64,000 bases of DNA from Granulicella arctica (GTDB lineage: Bacteria; Acidobacteriota; Terriglobia; Terriglobales; Acidobacteriaceae). Both the position numbers and the translations under genes were made by a program. Positions 25,483 to 34,569 of this stretch are shown here, piece by piece; the stretch's first letter is position 1, and every line of letters begins with the position of its first letter. The stretch lies in the NCBI RefSeq assembly GCF_025685605.1, contig NZ_JAGTUT010000001.1, forward strand, positions 1,984,001-2,048,000. Reading direction: 5' to 3'. The notes under the pieces are model-generated. The model made no database searches, had not been told where the DNA came from, and saw only the letters and a program-made list of their open reading frames with translations.

Positions 25483-26840
25483 CTCCCCTCTGGAACTGGG
25501 TGCTTGGCTATTTATTGAACTCGATCTGGGAGGTGCCCCTGCTGTTTGCTGCTGGCGCGTTGGCGGCGTGGCTGATCCGTCGACTGGCTCCGCAGCCCAG
25601 GGTGGAGCACCGGGTATGGGTCGGCGCGATGTTGCTCGAGGTGATTCTGCCGGCCTGTAATCTGCGCATTGGGCAGCTGACCCGTCAGCTCGGCTCGATC
25701 GTGTGGCGTCATCGGGCGGCAGGGGACGGAGTCGGAGCGTTTACCGCCTCCGGGACTGACGCGACCTTGAGGCATGTTTTGCTCAGGGTGCCAGCGCCGG
25801 TGATCGCGATCTTCCTGGGGGCCTATATCTGTAGCCTCGCTTACTTTGCGGGCCGCATGGCGTGGGGTCTGTGGCAGACGAGCCTGATGCAGCAGAGAGC
25901 CGAGCCAATCGAACTGTTGCGAGACTCGGAGCAGGCACTGGACCGATGCCGCGACCGATTCGGAGTGGCGGACGCGGTGATCAGGACGTCTTCCATAATC
26001 TCGGGACCGGTGACGGTCGGGATTCTCCGGAGAGTCTTGCTGGTGCCCCCCGCGTTTCTCGACCAGGTGGCTGGGGGCGACCTTGAGGCTGTCGTCGCGC
26101 ATGAGTTTGCTCATATGCGGCGGCGCGACTTCGCGAAGAACGTGGCGTACGGGGTGCTGACGCTGCCTGCCTCGTACCATCCCATGCTGTGGTGGACACG
26201 GTCGCGGGTTGCCGAGAGCCGGGAGATGGTGTGCGACGCCCTGGCCGCAGAGGCTGTTGCAGGAAGGGAGCGGTATGCACGGTCGCTGCTGCGGCTGGCG
26301 GCGATGCTTGCGGATCGAACGCCAGCCAGAACACTTCACGCCATCGGAATCTTCGATGCCAACATATTCGAGAGGAGAATCATGAATCTGACTCAAAGGC
26401 GTGTGGAGATAAAGGGTGTACGACGGCTTGTGATGGCCGCCGTGTGTGTCACGGTTGGACTGGCTACCTGTGCATCCGCGCTGGCGCTCCGGGAGAATGT
26501 TGGTGTTCCCGTGGTCGCGAGCGGAGGCGGGAAAGCTGCTGCTGCCGACGAACCAAGACGCGTATCGGGTGGTGTGATGGCGGGGAATGTTCTGAGCCGC
26601 GTTACGCCGGTCTACCCCCAGGATGCAAAGGACGCCAAGATCTCTGGTGCAGTGGTTCTGCAGGCAATCATCAGCAAAGAGGGCGTGGTGGAGCATCTTG
26701 AGGTGGTCTCAGGACCGGAGAAGCTGCGGGCCTCTGCGCTTGATGCCGTACGACAGTGGACGTATAAGCCATACCTCCTGAACGGCAATCCTACCGATGT
26801 GGAGACGACAATTACGGTTAATTATTCCTTTAGTAAGTAG
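25479..26840 (+). CDS. M56-family sensor protease (BlaR1-like) with C-terminal TonB domain
   Basis: 453 residues. Membrane helices at about 8-30, 35-50, 108-130 and 310-335 flank a gluzincin domain with VAHEFAHMRRRD (His-Glu-x-x-His at about 206-210) and VCDALAA further on. The C-terminal 85 residues (PVYPQDAKDAKISGAVVLQA to the end) form a TonB C-terminal domain ending in YSFSK. There is no penicillin-binding sensor domain, so the signal is probably not a beta-lactam. M56-TonB fusions are common in Acidobacteriota. It probably cleaves or inactivates the co-encoded BlaI-type repressor. Confidence 0.85.
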   Translation: MTPLWNWVLGYLLNSIWEVPLLFAAGALAAWLIRRLAPQPRVEHRVWVGAMLLEVILPACNLRIGQLTRQLGSIVWRHRAAGDGVGAFTASGTDATLRHVLLRVPAPVIAIFLGAYICSLAYFAGRMAWGLWQTSLMQQRAEPIELLRDSEQALDRCRDRFGVADAVIRTSSIISGPVTVGILRRVLLVPPAFLDQVAGGDLEAVVAHEFAHMRRRDFAKNVAYGVLTLPASYHPMLWWTRSRVAESREMVCDALAAEAVAGRERYARSLLRLAAMLADRTPARTLHAIGIFDANIFERRIMNLTQRRVEIKGVRRLVMAAVCVTVGLATCASALALRENVGVPVVASGGGKAAAADEPRRVSGGVMAGNVLSRVTPVYPQDAKDAKISGAVVLQAIISKEGVVEHLEVVSGPEKLRASALDAVRQWTYKPYLLNGNPTDVETTITVNYSFSK

Positions 26841-26852
26841 AGCGGCCTACGA

Positions 26853-26888
26853 TCCCTTGCAGACTTATCAGGCTTACCCTGCAAGGGA
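26853..26888. terminator. Bidirectional hairpin between M56 gene and rlmH
   Basis: A perfect 10-bp inverted repeat TCCCTTGCAG / CTGCAAGGGA with a 16-base loop sits between two convergent genes. It lacks a clear U-run, so the role as a shared terminator is inferred. Confidence 0.5.
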
Positions 26889-26920
26889 CACCGTCCCAAG
26901 CTCGAATGCCGAATTCGCGG

Positions 26921-27376
26921 CTAATGACCGGAGTGGTAGGGGTGTCCGGCGAGGATGGTGAGGGCGCGGTAGAGCTGCTCTGCCGCGATCACACGAGCGA
27001 GCTGGTGCGGGAGCGTGATGCGGCCGAACGAGAGCAGCAGGCTTGCGCGCGTACGGGCTTCGCTCGACCAGCCATCTGCAGGGCCGACAGCGAGGATGAC
27101 GCGCTGAGTCCCGGAGTCGCGGAAGCTGCCAAGACGAGTGGCGAACTCCTCAGAAGAGAGCTGCTGGCCCCGGCTATCAAGCAGGATGACGGTAGCTGCG
27201 GTTCGGCCAGGCTGCTTGTCCAGCGAATCGAGAAATGCGGCTTCAGTGTCGTAGACGACGGACTCTGTCGGCAGGTAGCGACCGCATCGTTCCTGATAGT
27301 CCGTCAGCAGGCGGTCGGTTGGTTCCGTCTTCGTGCGTGAGCGACGCGGGAGAATGGCAGTCAGCGAAATCTTCAT
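26921..27376 (-). CDS. rlmH: 23S rRNA (pseudouridine-1915 N3)-methyltransferase RlmH
   Basis: 151 residues of the SPOUT-class enzyme that methylates m3-pseudouridine 1915 in the ribosome. It shows VILLDSRGQQLSSEEFA (about 67-83), VILAVGPADGW (about 93-103) and the signature C-terminus LYRALTILAGHPYHSGH. It is the last member of the obgE-nadD-rsfS-rlmH series. It is separated from rsfS here by a 3.3 kb receptor gene on the other strand. Confidence 0.95.
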   Translation of the reverse strand: MKISLTAILPRRSRTKTEPTDRLLTDYQERCGRYLPTESVVYDTEAAFLDSLDKQPGRTAATVILLDSRGQQLSSEEFATRLGSFRDSGTQRVILAVGPADGWSSEARTRASLLLSFGRITLPHQLARVIAAEQLYRALTILAGHPYHSGH

Positions 27377-27487
27377 CTAGCTTGAATTGTCATAGAAAAT
27401 ACGTTAAATTTTATTCCAATTTTCATATAAATGGCGGTTTGCCTACTCAACAGGTCTGAATTTTCGCCTGATTTCACCTTTCCCAAA

Positions 27488-27504
27488 TTGGCACGCTACG
27501 TGCA
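27488..27504 (+). promoter_or_regulatory. Candidate sigma-54 promoter upstream of the first TonB-type receptor
   Basis: TTGGCACGCTACGTGCA matches the -24/-12 consensus, with GG and GC separated by exactly 10 bases (one mismatch, GTGC for TTGC). It lies 120 bp before the chosen start at 27624. The rest of the 27377-27623 gap is AT-rich, with a GGAG ribosome-binding site near 27610. Confidence 0.5.
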
Positions 27505-27623
27505 TATACCTAGGTAATGCCCTTATCCCTCTCTTCGTTTTAGTGGAGAGACACCTGCCACCTAGTTTGCCTCCCTTGAGGGAGGTTTGTCTCATTCAGT
27601 TTTTGTCCAGGAGTAGGTTGCTT

Positions 27624-30600
27624 ATGCGCTTCAGAGGTTTAGTTGCTGCTTTTGTCACTTCCACTGTGTTTGCCAGCATCGCAGCCTCGCAGACCAGTAA
27701 GGGTATTCTCGTTGGTGTTGCCAGAGACTCGTCTGGAGCGGTCATCCCCAATGCAAACGTAACGATTACGGGGGATGCTGACAAGGCAATCCGCAGCATC
27801 TCCACGAAGCCAGACGGCAGCTACCGTTTTGAAGCTCTCGATCCTGAGAGCTACACGGTTACAGTTCAGCAGGCCGGGTTCCAGGGCTTTTCAGCCAAGA
27901 AGGTCATTGTTCAGCCCTCCCTGGTTACAACTTACGACATCAAGCTTTCTGTCGGCTCTGCGAATGACACGGTAAACATCACGGCCGACTCGCAAGCAAT
28001 TAATACGGAAAACGGCCAGTTGACCGGCATCATCAACACGACCGACATCACGAAGCTGCCGATCTTTTCGCTAAGCCCCTACGAGTTGACGACGACCGTT
28101 CCGGGAGTGCAGATTGTTGACCAGAGCGGTTTCAGCAACGGCATCAACATCCAGGTAAACGGCGCACGTCCTCGCGCAAACAACTTCCTACTTGATGGGC
28201 AAGAGATCAACGACGTATCCATCGGTGGCCAGGCTTTCCAGCCTTCTATTCCTGATATGTACGAGTCGGTTGCCGTCCTCACGAATTCGGCTTCGGCCGA
28301 ATTTGGCCGCGCGGGTGGTGGTGTCGTCAACCTGGTGACCAAGTCCGGAACGAACCAATTTCATGGCGAAGCATACGAGCGCTACACAGGTTCAGGCCTG
28401 AATGCACTCGGCGGCCAGGAGCGTGGAACCGGCGCCGTGAAGGCCCGCTTCGACAATCATGTCTATGGCTTTACCGCTGGTGGACCAGTCATCAAGGACA
28501 AGCTGTTTGCTTTCGGTGGCCTAGAATTGTCACGCTTCTATGGCAGCGAGACGCCGTCCGTTCTTGAATTGCCTGATGCAAATGGCTATGCGCAGCTCCA
28601 GAAGATTGGCGGCCCGCAGGTCGCCCTGCTGGACTCTTACCTTAGCAATGGAAACTACCTCGCTTCTTACGTCAACGTGCAGGGCCGTACTCTTGTGAAC
28701 ACCAACGTAGGGCCACAGAATGGCTGCCCTACGACTGGCTGCATCATCACAGAGAATTTCTTTCAGCGGCCTAGTCAAGCGACCAGCAACCCCGACACCC
28801 AGTGGACCTACCGGATCGACTATAAGCCATGGGATAAGGATAGTTTCTCCTTCCGCTACCTCCACGATCGGAGCTCGTTGAGCCCTGACTTCGGCAACAA
28901 TGGTTCTGCTCTTGTGGGTTTCGACACGCTCCAAGGTGGCCCTGGCGAACTCGGTGAAGGAACTTGGACACACATCTTCACGCCGAACTTTCTGAATGAG
29001 TTTCGTGTTTCTGAAACAAGGATCAACTTTCAGTTCGGTCCAACAGCAGAGACCTCTGCCAATCCTCTTTTCGCTCTTCAGTCAATCAGCATTCCCGGAA
29101 TCATCAATGCTGCGGGGACCTCAGACCTCGGACCGAATCAGAACTTTCCACAAGGCCGCGGTGAGGACCTCTATCAGCTCCAAGATACCGTGGGAATCAC
29201 GAAAGGCATTCAATCCTTTCGCATCGGTTTCGACATCGGTCGCCAACTTGAGAAGGACCTCGTCTCACAGAATGCAAAAGGAACGCTCAGTTTTGTCAAA
29301 GGTGGAACCAACGCAGCTGGAGTAAGTTACGTTACTGCTCTCGGCAACTTCCTCCAGAACCAGCTTGGACCTTCAGGCACGGCGACGAAGACATTCGGCA
29401 ACACTCGGGTCGATCCACACGGGTGGCGCTCGGGTGTGTTCGCACAGGACGATATCAAGCTGACCTCGGACCTGACCGTCAATCTTGGTGTTCGGTTTGA
29501 CTATCTGACCAATCCTGAGAACTCGCTTCAGTTCCCTGGCCTTGACCCAGCGAATCCGCTCGGCATCATTACCCTCGTATCGGGTGCGCCTACAGCACAG
29601 GTCTTCAAGATCAAGAACGATACGAATAACATCTCGCCTCGCTTCGGATTTGCATACTCACCGCACAACGGCAGCTTCATCGGAGATGGTAAGTCGGTTA
29701 TTCGTGGCGGCTTCGGTATCTTCTATGACAGTGACTTCAGCAACTTTGTGATCAACGCGGCACAAAGCTCGCCGAACGCAGTCGCAGGGACCCTGGTCCA
29801 GACGACTGGAGCAGGTCTTGCAAATGCAACCTCACTCGTCCCGACAATTGCTCCGCAGTTGAAACTGAACTCCTCCGTCACAAGCGTCGTCAACAACATG
29901 GTCAACCCGGTGACCTACCAATACAACCTGGGCATTGAGCGTCAACTGCCAGGCAATCTGTTCTTAGCCGTTCGGTATGTCGGTACGTCCGCACACAAGC
30001 TATTTGCGAACCAGCAGTACAACTACTTCTCCGGTGCAACCGGTGCACGCTTGAATCCTGCATACGGAGCAGTTGTTGCTCGCGGCAACTTTGCGGACTC
30101 CAACTACAACAGTCTTGAGGTTGAGGGTTCTCACCTCTTCTCACATGGTTTCCAGATTCGCGGAACCTACACCTACTCGAAGACGCTTGATGATGGCTCG
30201 GAGATCTTCACGACCTTCAGCTCGCCGACTTCGTACACAGCAAACCTGGCACCCGGTGGCCGCGGTCAGGACTATGGAAATTCAGCGTATGACCATCGTC
30301 ATTATGCTGTCATTTCGTATGTCTGGTCTCCTGCCGGTCTGCATGCAGAGAATGCGATCACTAACGCTGCGCTTGGCGCACTCACGCGGCATTGGACCCT
30401 GTCCGGCATTGAGCGCTTTCAGTCTGGACCGTACAGCACCTTCGCTGTCAACGGCCTTGACATCAATGGCGACGGCAGCACAGCGAATGATCGTCCTATC
30501 AACGGTAATCTCGCTGCACCGGCACAGTCGGCTGGCATCGATGGCCATTTCATCGGCGGAACCAACGGTGTGTATTACGATCTGGCGGCCAACAATTCGA

Positions 30601-30944
30601 CTGGAGCGCTAACGCCAGTCTCCACATCGGCTGTTCGCTGGCTCGTTCCGTACGGTCCTGGCAATCAGTACCTGCGCCAGGAGATTGGCCGCAACAGCTA
30701 CTCTAACCCTGGTCTGCAGTTCCATGATCTGGCGCTCGAGAAGGGCATTGGCCTCTCGTACCTGCACTTGGAGCGTGGTCAGTTGATCCTGCGTGGCGAA
30801 GTTCAGAACATCGGCAACCACAACAACATCGGACCTCTGGATACGAACGTGCTTGATATCGGGACAGGTAACTACTTCAACCGATTGAACGCACAGGAAG
30901 ATGCAGGCCGCACGATGGTTCTCTGGGCTAAGGTCGCTTTCTAA
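27624..30944 (+). CDS. Oar-like TonB-dependent outer-membrane receptor, copy A
   Basis: 1106 residues from the ATG after CCAGGAG; the upstream GTG frame has no signal peptide sense. A signal peptide (about 1-24) is followed by a carboxypeptidase-regulatory-like beta-sandwich (GILVGVARDSSGAVIPNANV, about 28-110). A plug domain (about 120-260, PGVQIVDQSGFSNG, FGRAGGGVVNLVTKSG) and a large beta-barrel follow, ending LWAKVAF with a terminal Phe. These receptors import large substrates such as oligosaccharides and are abundant in Acidobacteriota. A perfect terminator follows. Confidence 0.88.
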   Translation: MRFRGLVAAFVTSTVFASIAASQTSKGILVGVARDSSGAVIPNANVTITGDADKAIRSISTKPDGSYRFEALDPESYTVTVQQAGFQGFSAKKVIVQPSLVTTYDIKLSVGSANDTVNITADSQAINTENGQLTGIINTTDITKLPIFSLSPYELTTTVPGVQIVDQSGFSNGINIQVNGARPRANNFLLDGQEINDVSIGGQAFQPSIPDMYESVAVLTNSASAEFGRAGGGVVNLVTKSGTNQFHGEAYERYTGSGLNALGGQERGTGAVKARFDNHVYGFTAGGPVIKDKLFAFGGLELSRFYGSETPSVLELPDANGYAQLQKIGGPQVALLDSYLSNGNYLASYVNVQGRTLVNTNVGPQNGCPTTGCIITENFFQRPSQATSNPDTQWTYRIDYKPWDKDSFSFRYLHDRSSLSPDFGNNGSALVGFDTLQGGPGELGEGTWTHIFTPNFLNEFRVSETRINFQFGPTAETSANPLFALQSISIPGIINAAGTSDLGPNQNFPQGRGEDLYQLQDTVGITKGIQSFRIGFDIGRQLEKDLVSQNAKGTLSFVKGGTNAAGVSYVTALGNFLQNQLGPSGTATKTFGNTRVDPHGWRSGVFAQDDIKLTSDLTVNLGVRFDYLTNPENSLQFPGLDPANPLGIITLVSGAPTAQVFKIKNDTNNISPRFGFAYSPHNGSFIGDGKSVIRGGFGIFYDSDFSNFVINAAQSSPNAVAGTLVQTTGAGLANATSLVPTIAPQLKLNSSVTSVVNNMVNPVTYQYNLGIERQLPGNLFLAVRYVGTSAHKLFANQQYNYFSGATGARLNPAYGAVVARGNFADSNYNSLEVEGSHLFSHGFQIRGTYTYSKTLDDGSEIFTTFSSPTSYTANLAPGGRGQDYGNSAYDHRHYAVISYVWSPAGLHAENAITNAALGALTRHWTLSGIERFQSGPYSTFAVNGLDINGDGSTANDRPINGNLAAPAQSAGIDGHFIGGTNGVYYDLAANNSTGALTPVSTSAVRWLVPYGPGNQYLRQEIGRNSYSNPGLQFHDLALEKGIGLSYLHLERGQLILRGEVQNIGNHNNIGPLDTNVLDIGTGNYFNRLNAQEDAGRTMVLWAKVAF

Positions 30945-30961
30945 CAAAAGCTAGAAAAAAG

Positions 30962-30997
30962 AAAAGGCCAGATACCTTCATAGGTATCTGGCCTTTT
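30962..30997 (+). terminator. Strong hairpin terminator after receptor A
   Basis: A 16-bp perfect stem AAAAGGCCAGATACCT / AGGTATCTGGCCTTTT with a 4-base loop. The symmetric A/T ends make it usable from either strand. It lies 18 bp after the receptor stop and 58 bp before the convergent rsfS stop. Confidence 0.9.
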
Positions 30998-31054
30998 CCT
31001 GTTTGTAGTTGGTAAATCAGGAAGCCTGATCGACAACGGCAAGCGCGGTGACAA

Positions 31055-31642
31055 CTATTTTTTTGAGATCTTCTTCGCTGCCTTCGTAGGATTTTTCTTG
31101 GCTGAAGACTTTACAGGTGCTTTCACAGCCATCTTCTTAGCCGCCGCTTTCTTTGACTTTGGCGCGACAGGAGTGGCTGCGGTGGGTACAGTCGTTTTCT
31201 TAGCTGGTGCATCAGCTGAAATTGTCTTAGCTGCTGAAGACTTACTGCGGGTGGCGGCTATGGCTGATTTGATCTCGGCGTTCAGGTCGTCGATGCTGAG
31301 GGTGGTTGCGGTTTTGCGGAGGCGTTCGAGGCCGTAGAAGGCGCGCTTCTCGGCGGAGAAGACGTGGACGATGAAGTCGACGTAGTCCATAAGGATCCAT
31401 TCGCCGTTGCGTCGGCCTTCGACGGAGTTCGGGTAGGTGCCAAAGTCGCGCTTGAGACGGATCTCGATCTCGTCGGTGATGGCGACGTTCTGGCGCTCGT
31501 TGGTGCCGTTGCAGATGAGGAAGTAGTCGGTAAGACCGCTCTCTGTGGGGTCGAGTGCGAGAATGCGAATGTCTTCGGCCTTCTTGTCTTCGCAGGCTGC
31601 GGCTGCAGCGGCGAGGAGCTGGTTGCTTTCAATGGACGGCAT
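31055..31642 (-). CDS. rsfS: Ribosomal silencing factor RsfS (with Lys/Ala-rich tail)
   Basis: 195 residues. The core (about 1-120) carries the family blocks ALDPTESGLTDYFLICNGTN and GRRNGEWILMDYVDFIVHVF, which bind ribosomal protein L14 and block subunit joining in starvation. The C-terminal about 75 residues are basic and low-complexity (many KK, A and T), absent from most relatives; they could bind rRNA. The gene is in the obgE-nadD-rsfS-rlmH group. Called also ybeB. Confidence 0.93.
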   Translation of the reverse strand: MPSIESNQLLAAAAAACEDKKAEDIRILALDPTESGLTDYFLICNGTNERQNVAITDEIEIRLKRDFGTYPNSVEGRRNGEWILMDYVDFIVHVFSAEKRAFYGLERLRKTATTLSIDDLNAEIKSAIAATRSKSSAAKTISADAPAKKTTVPTAATPVAPKSKKAAAKKMAVKAPVKSSAKKNPTKAAKKISKK

Positions 31643-31723
31643 GATGCTCCTTCAACCTTTTATGGTAGCGGGTTGCGGGCGCCGAAGCTACTTTTTCATA
31701 CGCTTCAATTGGGCAGAGCGGCT

Positions 31724-32592
31724 TTATCGCCGCAATTGAGCGAGCCTGTACCAGGCGATAAGTGGAAAGGGCAGCATGCAGAAGAGCGAGACCAGGAGAC
31801 AGGCTTCGAGGATTGAAGCGGTGGGCCACGAGATTCCTGACGGATCTGTCATAGCGATCGGCAGCGCCGCAGAGCCATGCGCGGGAATAGCAAGCAGCAG
31901 ATTCCCAAGAGCGCACACTATGTAGAAGAGAATCGCCAGTCGATCCCATGTTGCAGGTACTTCTGCTGGTGTTGGTTGACGCTGCAGGTAGAGGGTGAAG
32001 CAGAGATACACGGTGAACACGGTAAGGAACCAGCCGAAGTAATTGCTGATCGGCACACCAACCACGCTCCGCCATCGCGCCAGATCCAGGCTCGATTGAT
32101 GGTCGCCCAGACGGGGTCCATCGCCAGGTCCCACGCGACCATCATGACACTGGCAAGCAGTGGAGGAAGAAGGATTCCGGCGATACTGGAAGGCTTATGA
32201 CGGCTCCTCAACATACGTTGAGCTTCAGTCCACGAGATGTAGCCGATGCCCAGGTAGGCGAGGGCAAGCAGGATAGGAAGCTCGAAGAGCTTTGGACCCA
32301 TCACCTTTGTAAAGGCGTAATGCCCGAAGGGAAAGCCTGTGCGGAGGCTGAGCGTCTCGAAGAAACTTGCAATACCAAGGCAGAGGACGGTAAAGGTAAG
32401 CATCCCCCTGGGTCCATAACGTTCGATGCCATGAATCAGAGCGAATGCTGCAGGTGGGATAACGTGCAGAACCACAACAAGGAGTAACGGCACCCATGCC
32501 GTGTAGAGCTGCAGGATGCGGGAGCCGGAGTATAGCAAGAGGAGGCTGCCGAGAAGGTAGGTTGTGCGCCGGCTTGTGGGAGTTGACAGCAT
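31724..32592 (-). pseudogene. Carotenoid biosynthesis (CruF/DUF422-like) membrane protein, frameshifted
   Basis: An integral membrane protein of the carotenoid-hydratase-like family (CruF/DUF422). The first frame (31918-32592) reads through VAWDLAMDPVWATINRAWIW and then loses sense. A second frame (31724-32134) continues with GVPISNYFGWFLTVFTVYLC and two further helices. The overall length is one base short of a multiple of three. Adding one T to the TGGTTGGTGTGCC stretch near 32060 would restore WFGVPISNY and give about 289 residues. It lies 21 bp after nadD. It may be a pseudogene or an assembly error. Confidence 0.72.
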
Positions 32593-32613
32593 GGCAGATG
32601 AGAGACGGCTGAC

Positions 32614-33204
32614 TCAGCGATAAAGATGATGAGCGGCGATATAGCTGGAGACACTGGTGGGGATGAGGTCGAGGCACGGGTCGCCCAGCTTCAGCCGGGG
32701 GCGGAGATGGGTTGCGGCGACATCCTCGTGGACTGAGTCGAGGGGATGAATGCGGGCGCGCTGACTGAGACTCAAGCTGGCGGAGTCGAGTGTGAAGCCG
32801 GGGCGGCTGACGATGATCCACTCTACCAGCGCCATAAGACGTTCTGCCTCATGCCACCTTGGTAGACCAAGGAAGCTATCAATACCGACCAGATTGAAGA
32901 GCTTTGCCTCCGGCATCTGCGCGCCGAGTGCGGTAAGCACGTCGATCGAGTAGTTTGGCTTGCCGTCGATGCGAGGCGCATCCAGGGCGCAGGGGCTGAA
33001 GCGGGCGTCCGCAGTACAAGCGAGCGTGACCATGGCGAGACGATCTTCGAAGGAGGCCGTCGCACCTGACGGCTTGAGGGGCTGCCGACCTGTGGGAGCA
33101 AAGAGAACTGTATCCAGGGAAAAATGATTCGCGGCGGCGGTGGCAACTGCCAGATGGCCGCGATGGACCGGGTCGAAGCTGCCACCGAAGAAGGCTACGC
33201 GCAT
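32614..33204 (-). CDS. nadD: Nicotinate-nucleotide adenylyltransferase NadD
   Basis: 196 residues from MRVAFFGGSFDPVHRGHLAV, the family start; the longer frame upstream has no support. The adenylyltransferase motifs GGSFDPVHRGH (about 7-17) and the C-terminal ISSSxIR equivalent TSVSSYIAAHHLY are present. It makes deamido-NAD from nicotinate mononucleotide and ATP. It belongs with obgE and rsfS in the conserved group, but is split from obgE by the M91-like gene on the opposite strand. Confidence 0.93.
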   Translation of the reverse strand: MRVAFFGGSFDPVHRGHLAVATAAANHFSLDTVLFAPTGRQPLKPSGATASFEDRLAMVTLACTADARFSPCALDAPRIDGKPNYSIDVLTALGAQMPEAKLFNLVGIDSFLGLPRWHEAERLMALVEWIIVSRPGFTLDSASLSLSQRARIHPLDSVHEDVAATHLRPRLKLGDPCLDLIPTSVSSYIAAHHLYR

Positions 33205-33388
33205 GAGATATTGTAGGGCGATCAGCGCGCCGACTCTGCCACATCTGGCTTTCTTAAGAGATCTCAAGTAAATGGGCAAGCAGTTCGGCTAGGCCGTGGC
33301 ACAATGTCTGGGATCAAAGAATGACCACAGTGACAGCCGTATTCCTGTGCAAGTCTCCTGAGCTCCAATATCTTGCCAAGGAATTTCT

Positions 33389-34567
33389 ATGACACCGCAG
33401 CAGCAGTTGAATGCGTTTCTTACCCATTGCAGTACCCTTCGCCAAGGGTATTTCTACAACTTCAAGAAGAAGACGAGCTCGATGCGGCACTTTGTTACGG
33501 CGCTGGAGCAGCAGATCGCGCAGAACAACGTCAAGGGTTTCCAGCAGGAAAAGTACGACGGCGCTCTGGCGACGTTGAAGCTGCAGAGCCCGAAAGATCA
33601 TCTGAAGTACCTGGACTCGATCTTTTCGCTGACCATAGTTTGGGGAACGCAGAAGAACTATGTGGCCCTGGCGTCTGCTCCGTTGCCGGTCTCGACGTTG
33701 TTCTGGAACCAGGTGACGGGTGCGCTCGCGACGACGGCGCTCCCCATCTCCATCTCGTCGCGGTATCCGGGATATCACGAGGCGGTGGCGACTCACCTGA
33801 CTGCGCTGGCAGGGACGACTCCCGGGGGGCTGATGCTTGCGGCATTGGCCGCTCATCCGACGTACACGACGAGCATCGTGGACCATCCGTTGAGCAATCA
33901 GTGCGGCTCGAACGGATCGCCGCATGGCATGAACCCCGTTGCACGCGAGCTGTATTCGGATATCGTAAGCTCTCTGGGCGCCGAGACGAAGGCGGCCCTG
34001 TTGCGGGCGCCCCTGATGGTAGGCATGACGCGAGCTGCATGGTTGGCGGACAAGATTAATAAGACGCCGAAGTATCATTTGAAGGGTGTTCCGCCCATAG
34101 CAGCGAGCAATATGGGCGTAACAGAAGGTATGGTGCAGGCGTGGGTGGGTGGCCAGTCGATCTGGACTGACTTCGGGAACGACCCTGATCTTGAGCAGAT
34201 CAAGAATGCCATCATCGTGGCGCTCTATCCGTATTCGGGGACAGGCAATGGATGCAGCTCCATGGTGAACTACAGCCTGGGGTCGGCGAACCCGCTGAAC
34301 GTAGAGCGGCCACCAGCGATCGGCCTGGCGCATGAGCTGGTGCATGCATACTTCAACATGAAAGGTAAGCAGCCGGGGTATGAAGTAGAGAATTCAACGA
34401 CCGTGCTCTTTGAGTATCGCTGCGTCGGGCTGGGGCCGTGGCACGGCAAATCGATCTGCGAGAATGCGATCCGGACGGACTGGAACTCTGCACTGGCTGG
34501 CTTCGATGGAGACGATACGCGTAACCTTGTGAATGTGGCGACGCGAGACTTCTATTCAAAAGCCTGA
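33389..34567 (+). CDS. M91/NleD-like zinc metallopeptidase domain protein
   Basis: 392 residues with no signal peptide and an AAGGA binding site before the ATG. The first 230 residues are unfamiliar. The C-terminal part has RPPAIGLAHELVHAYFNMKG, a gluzincin HELVH site at about 315-319, and a candidate third ligand in VLFEYRCVGLG (Glu about 342). This context resembles the M91 family (NleD-type effectors that cleave host JNK/p38, and related domains). No secretion neighbours are present. It faces obgE, converging with 2 bp between stops. The role is unknown; it could be a contact or self-defence protease. Confidence 0.6.
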   Translation: MTPQQQLNAFLTHCSTLRQGYFYNFKKKTSSMRHFVTALEQQIAQNNVKGFQQEKYDGALATLKLQSPKDHLKYLDSIFSLTIVWGTQKNYVALASAPLPVSTLFWNQVTGALATTALPISISSRYPGYHEAVATHLTALAGTTPGGLMLAALAAHPTYTTSIVDHPLSNQCGSNGSPHGMNPVARELYSDIVSSLGAETKAALLRAPLMVGMTRAAWLADKINKTPKYHLKGVPPIAASNMGVTEGMVQAWVGGQSIWTDFGNDPDLEQIKNAIIVALYPYSGTGNGCSSMVNYSLGSANPLNVERPPAIGLAHELVHAYFNMKGKQPGYEVENSTTVLFEYRCVGLGPWHGKSICENAIRTDWNSALAGFDGDDTRNLVNVATRDFYSKA

Positions 34568-34569
34568 CC

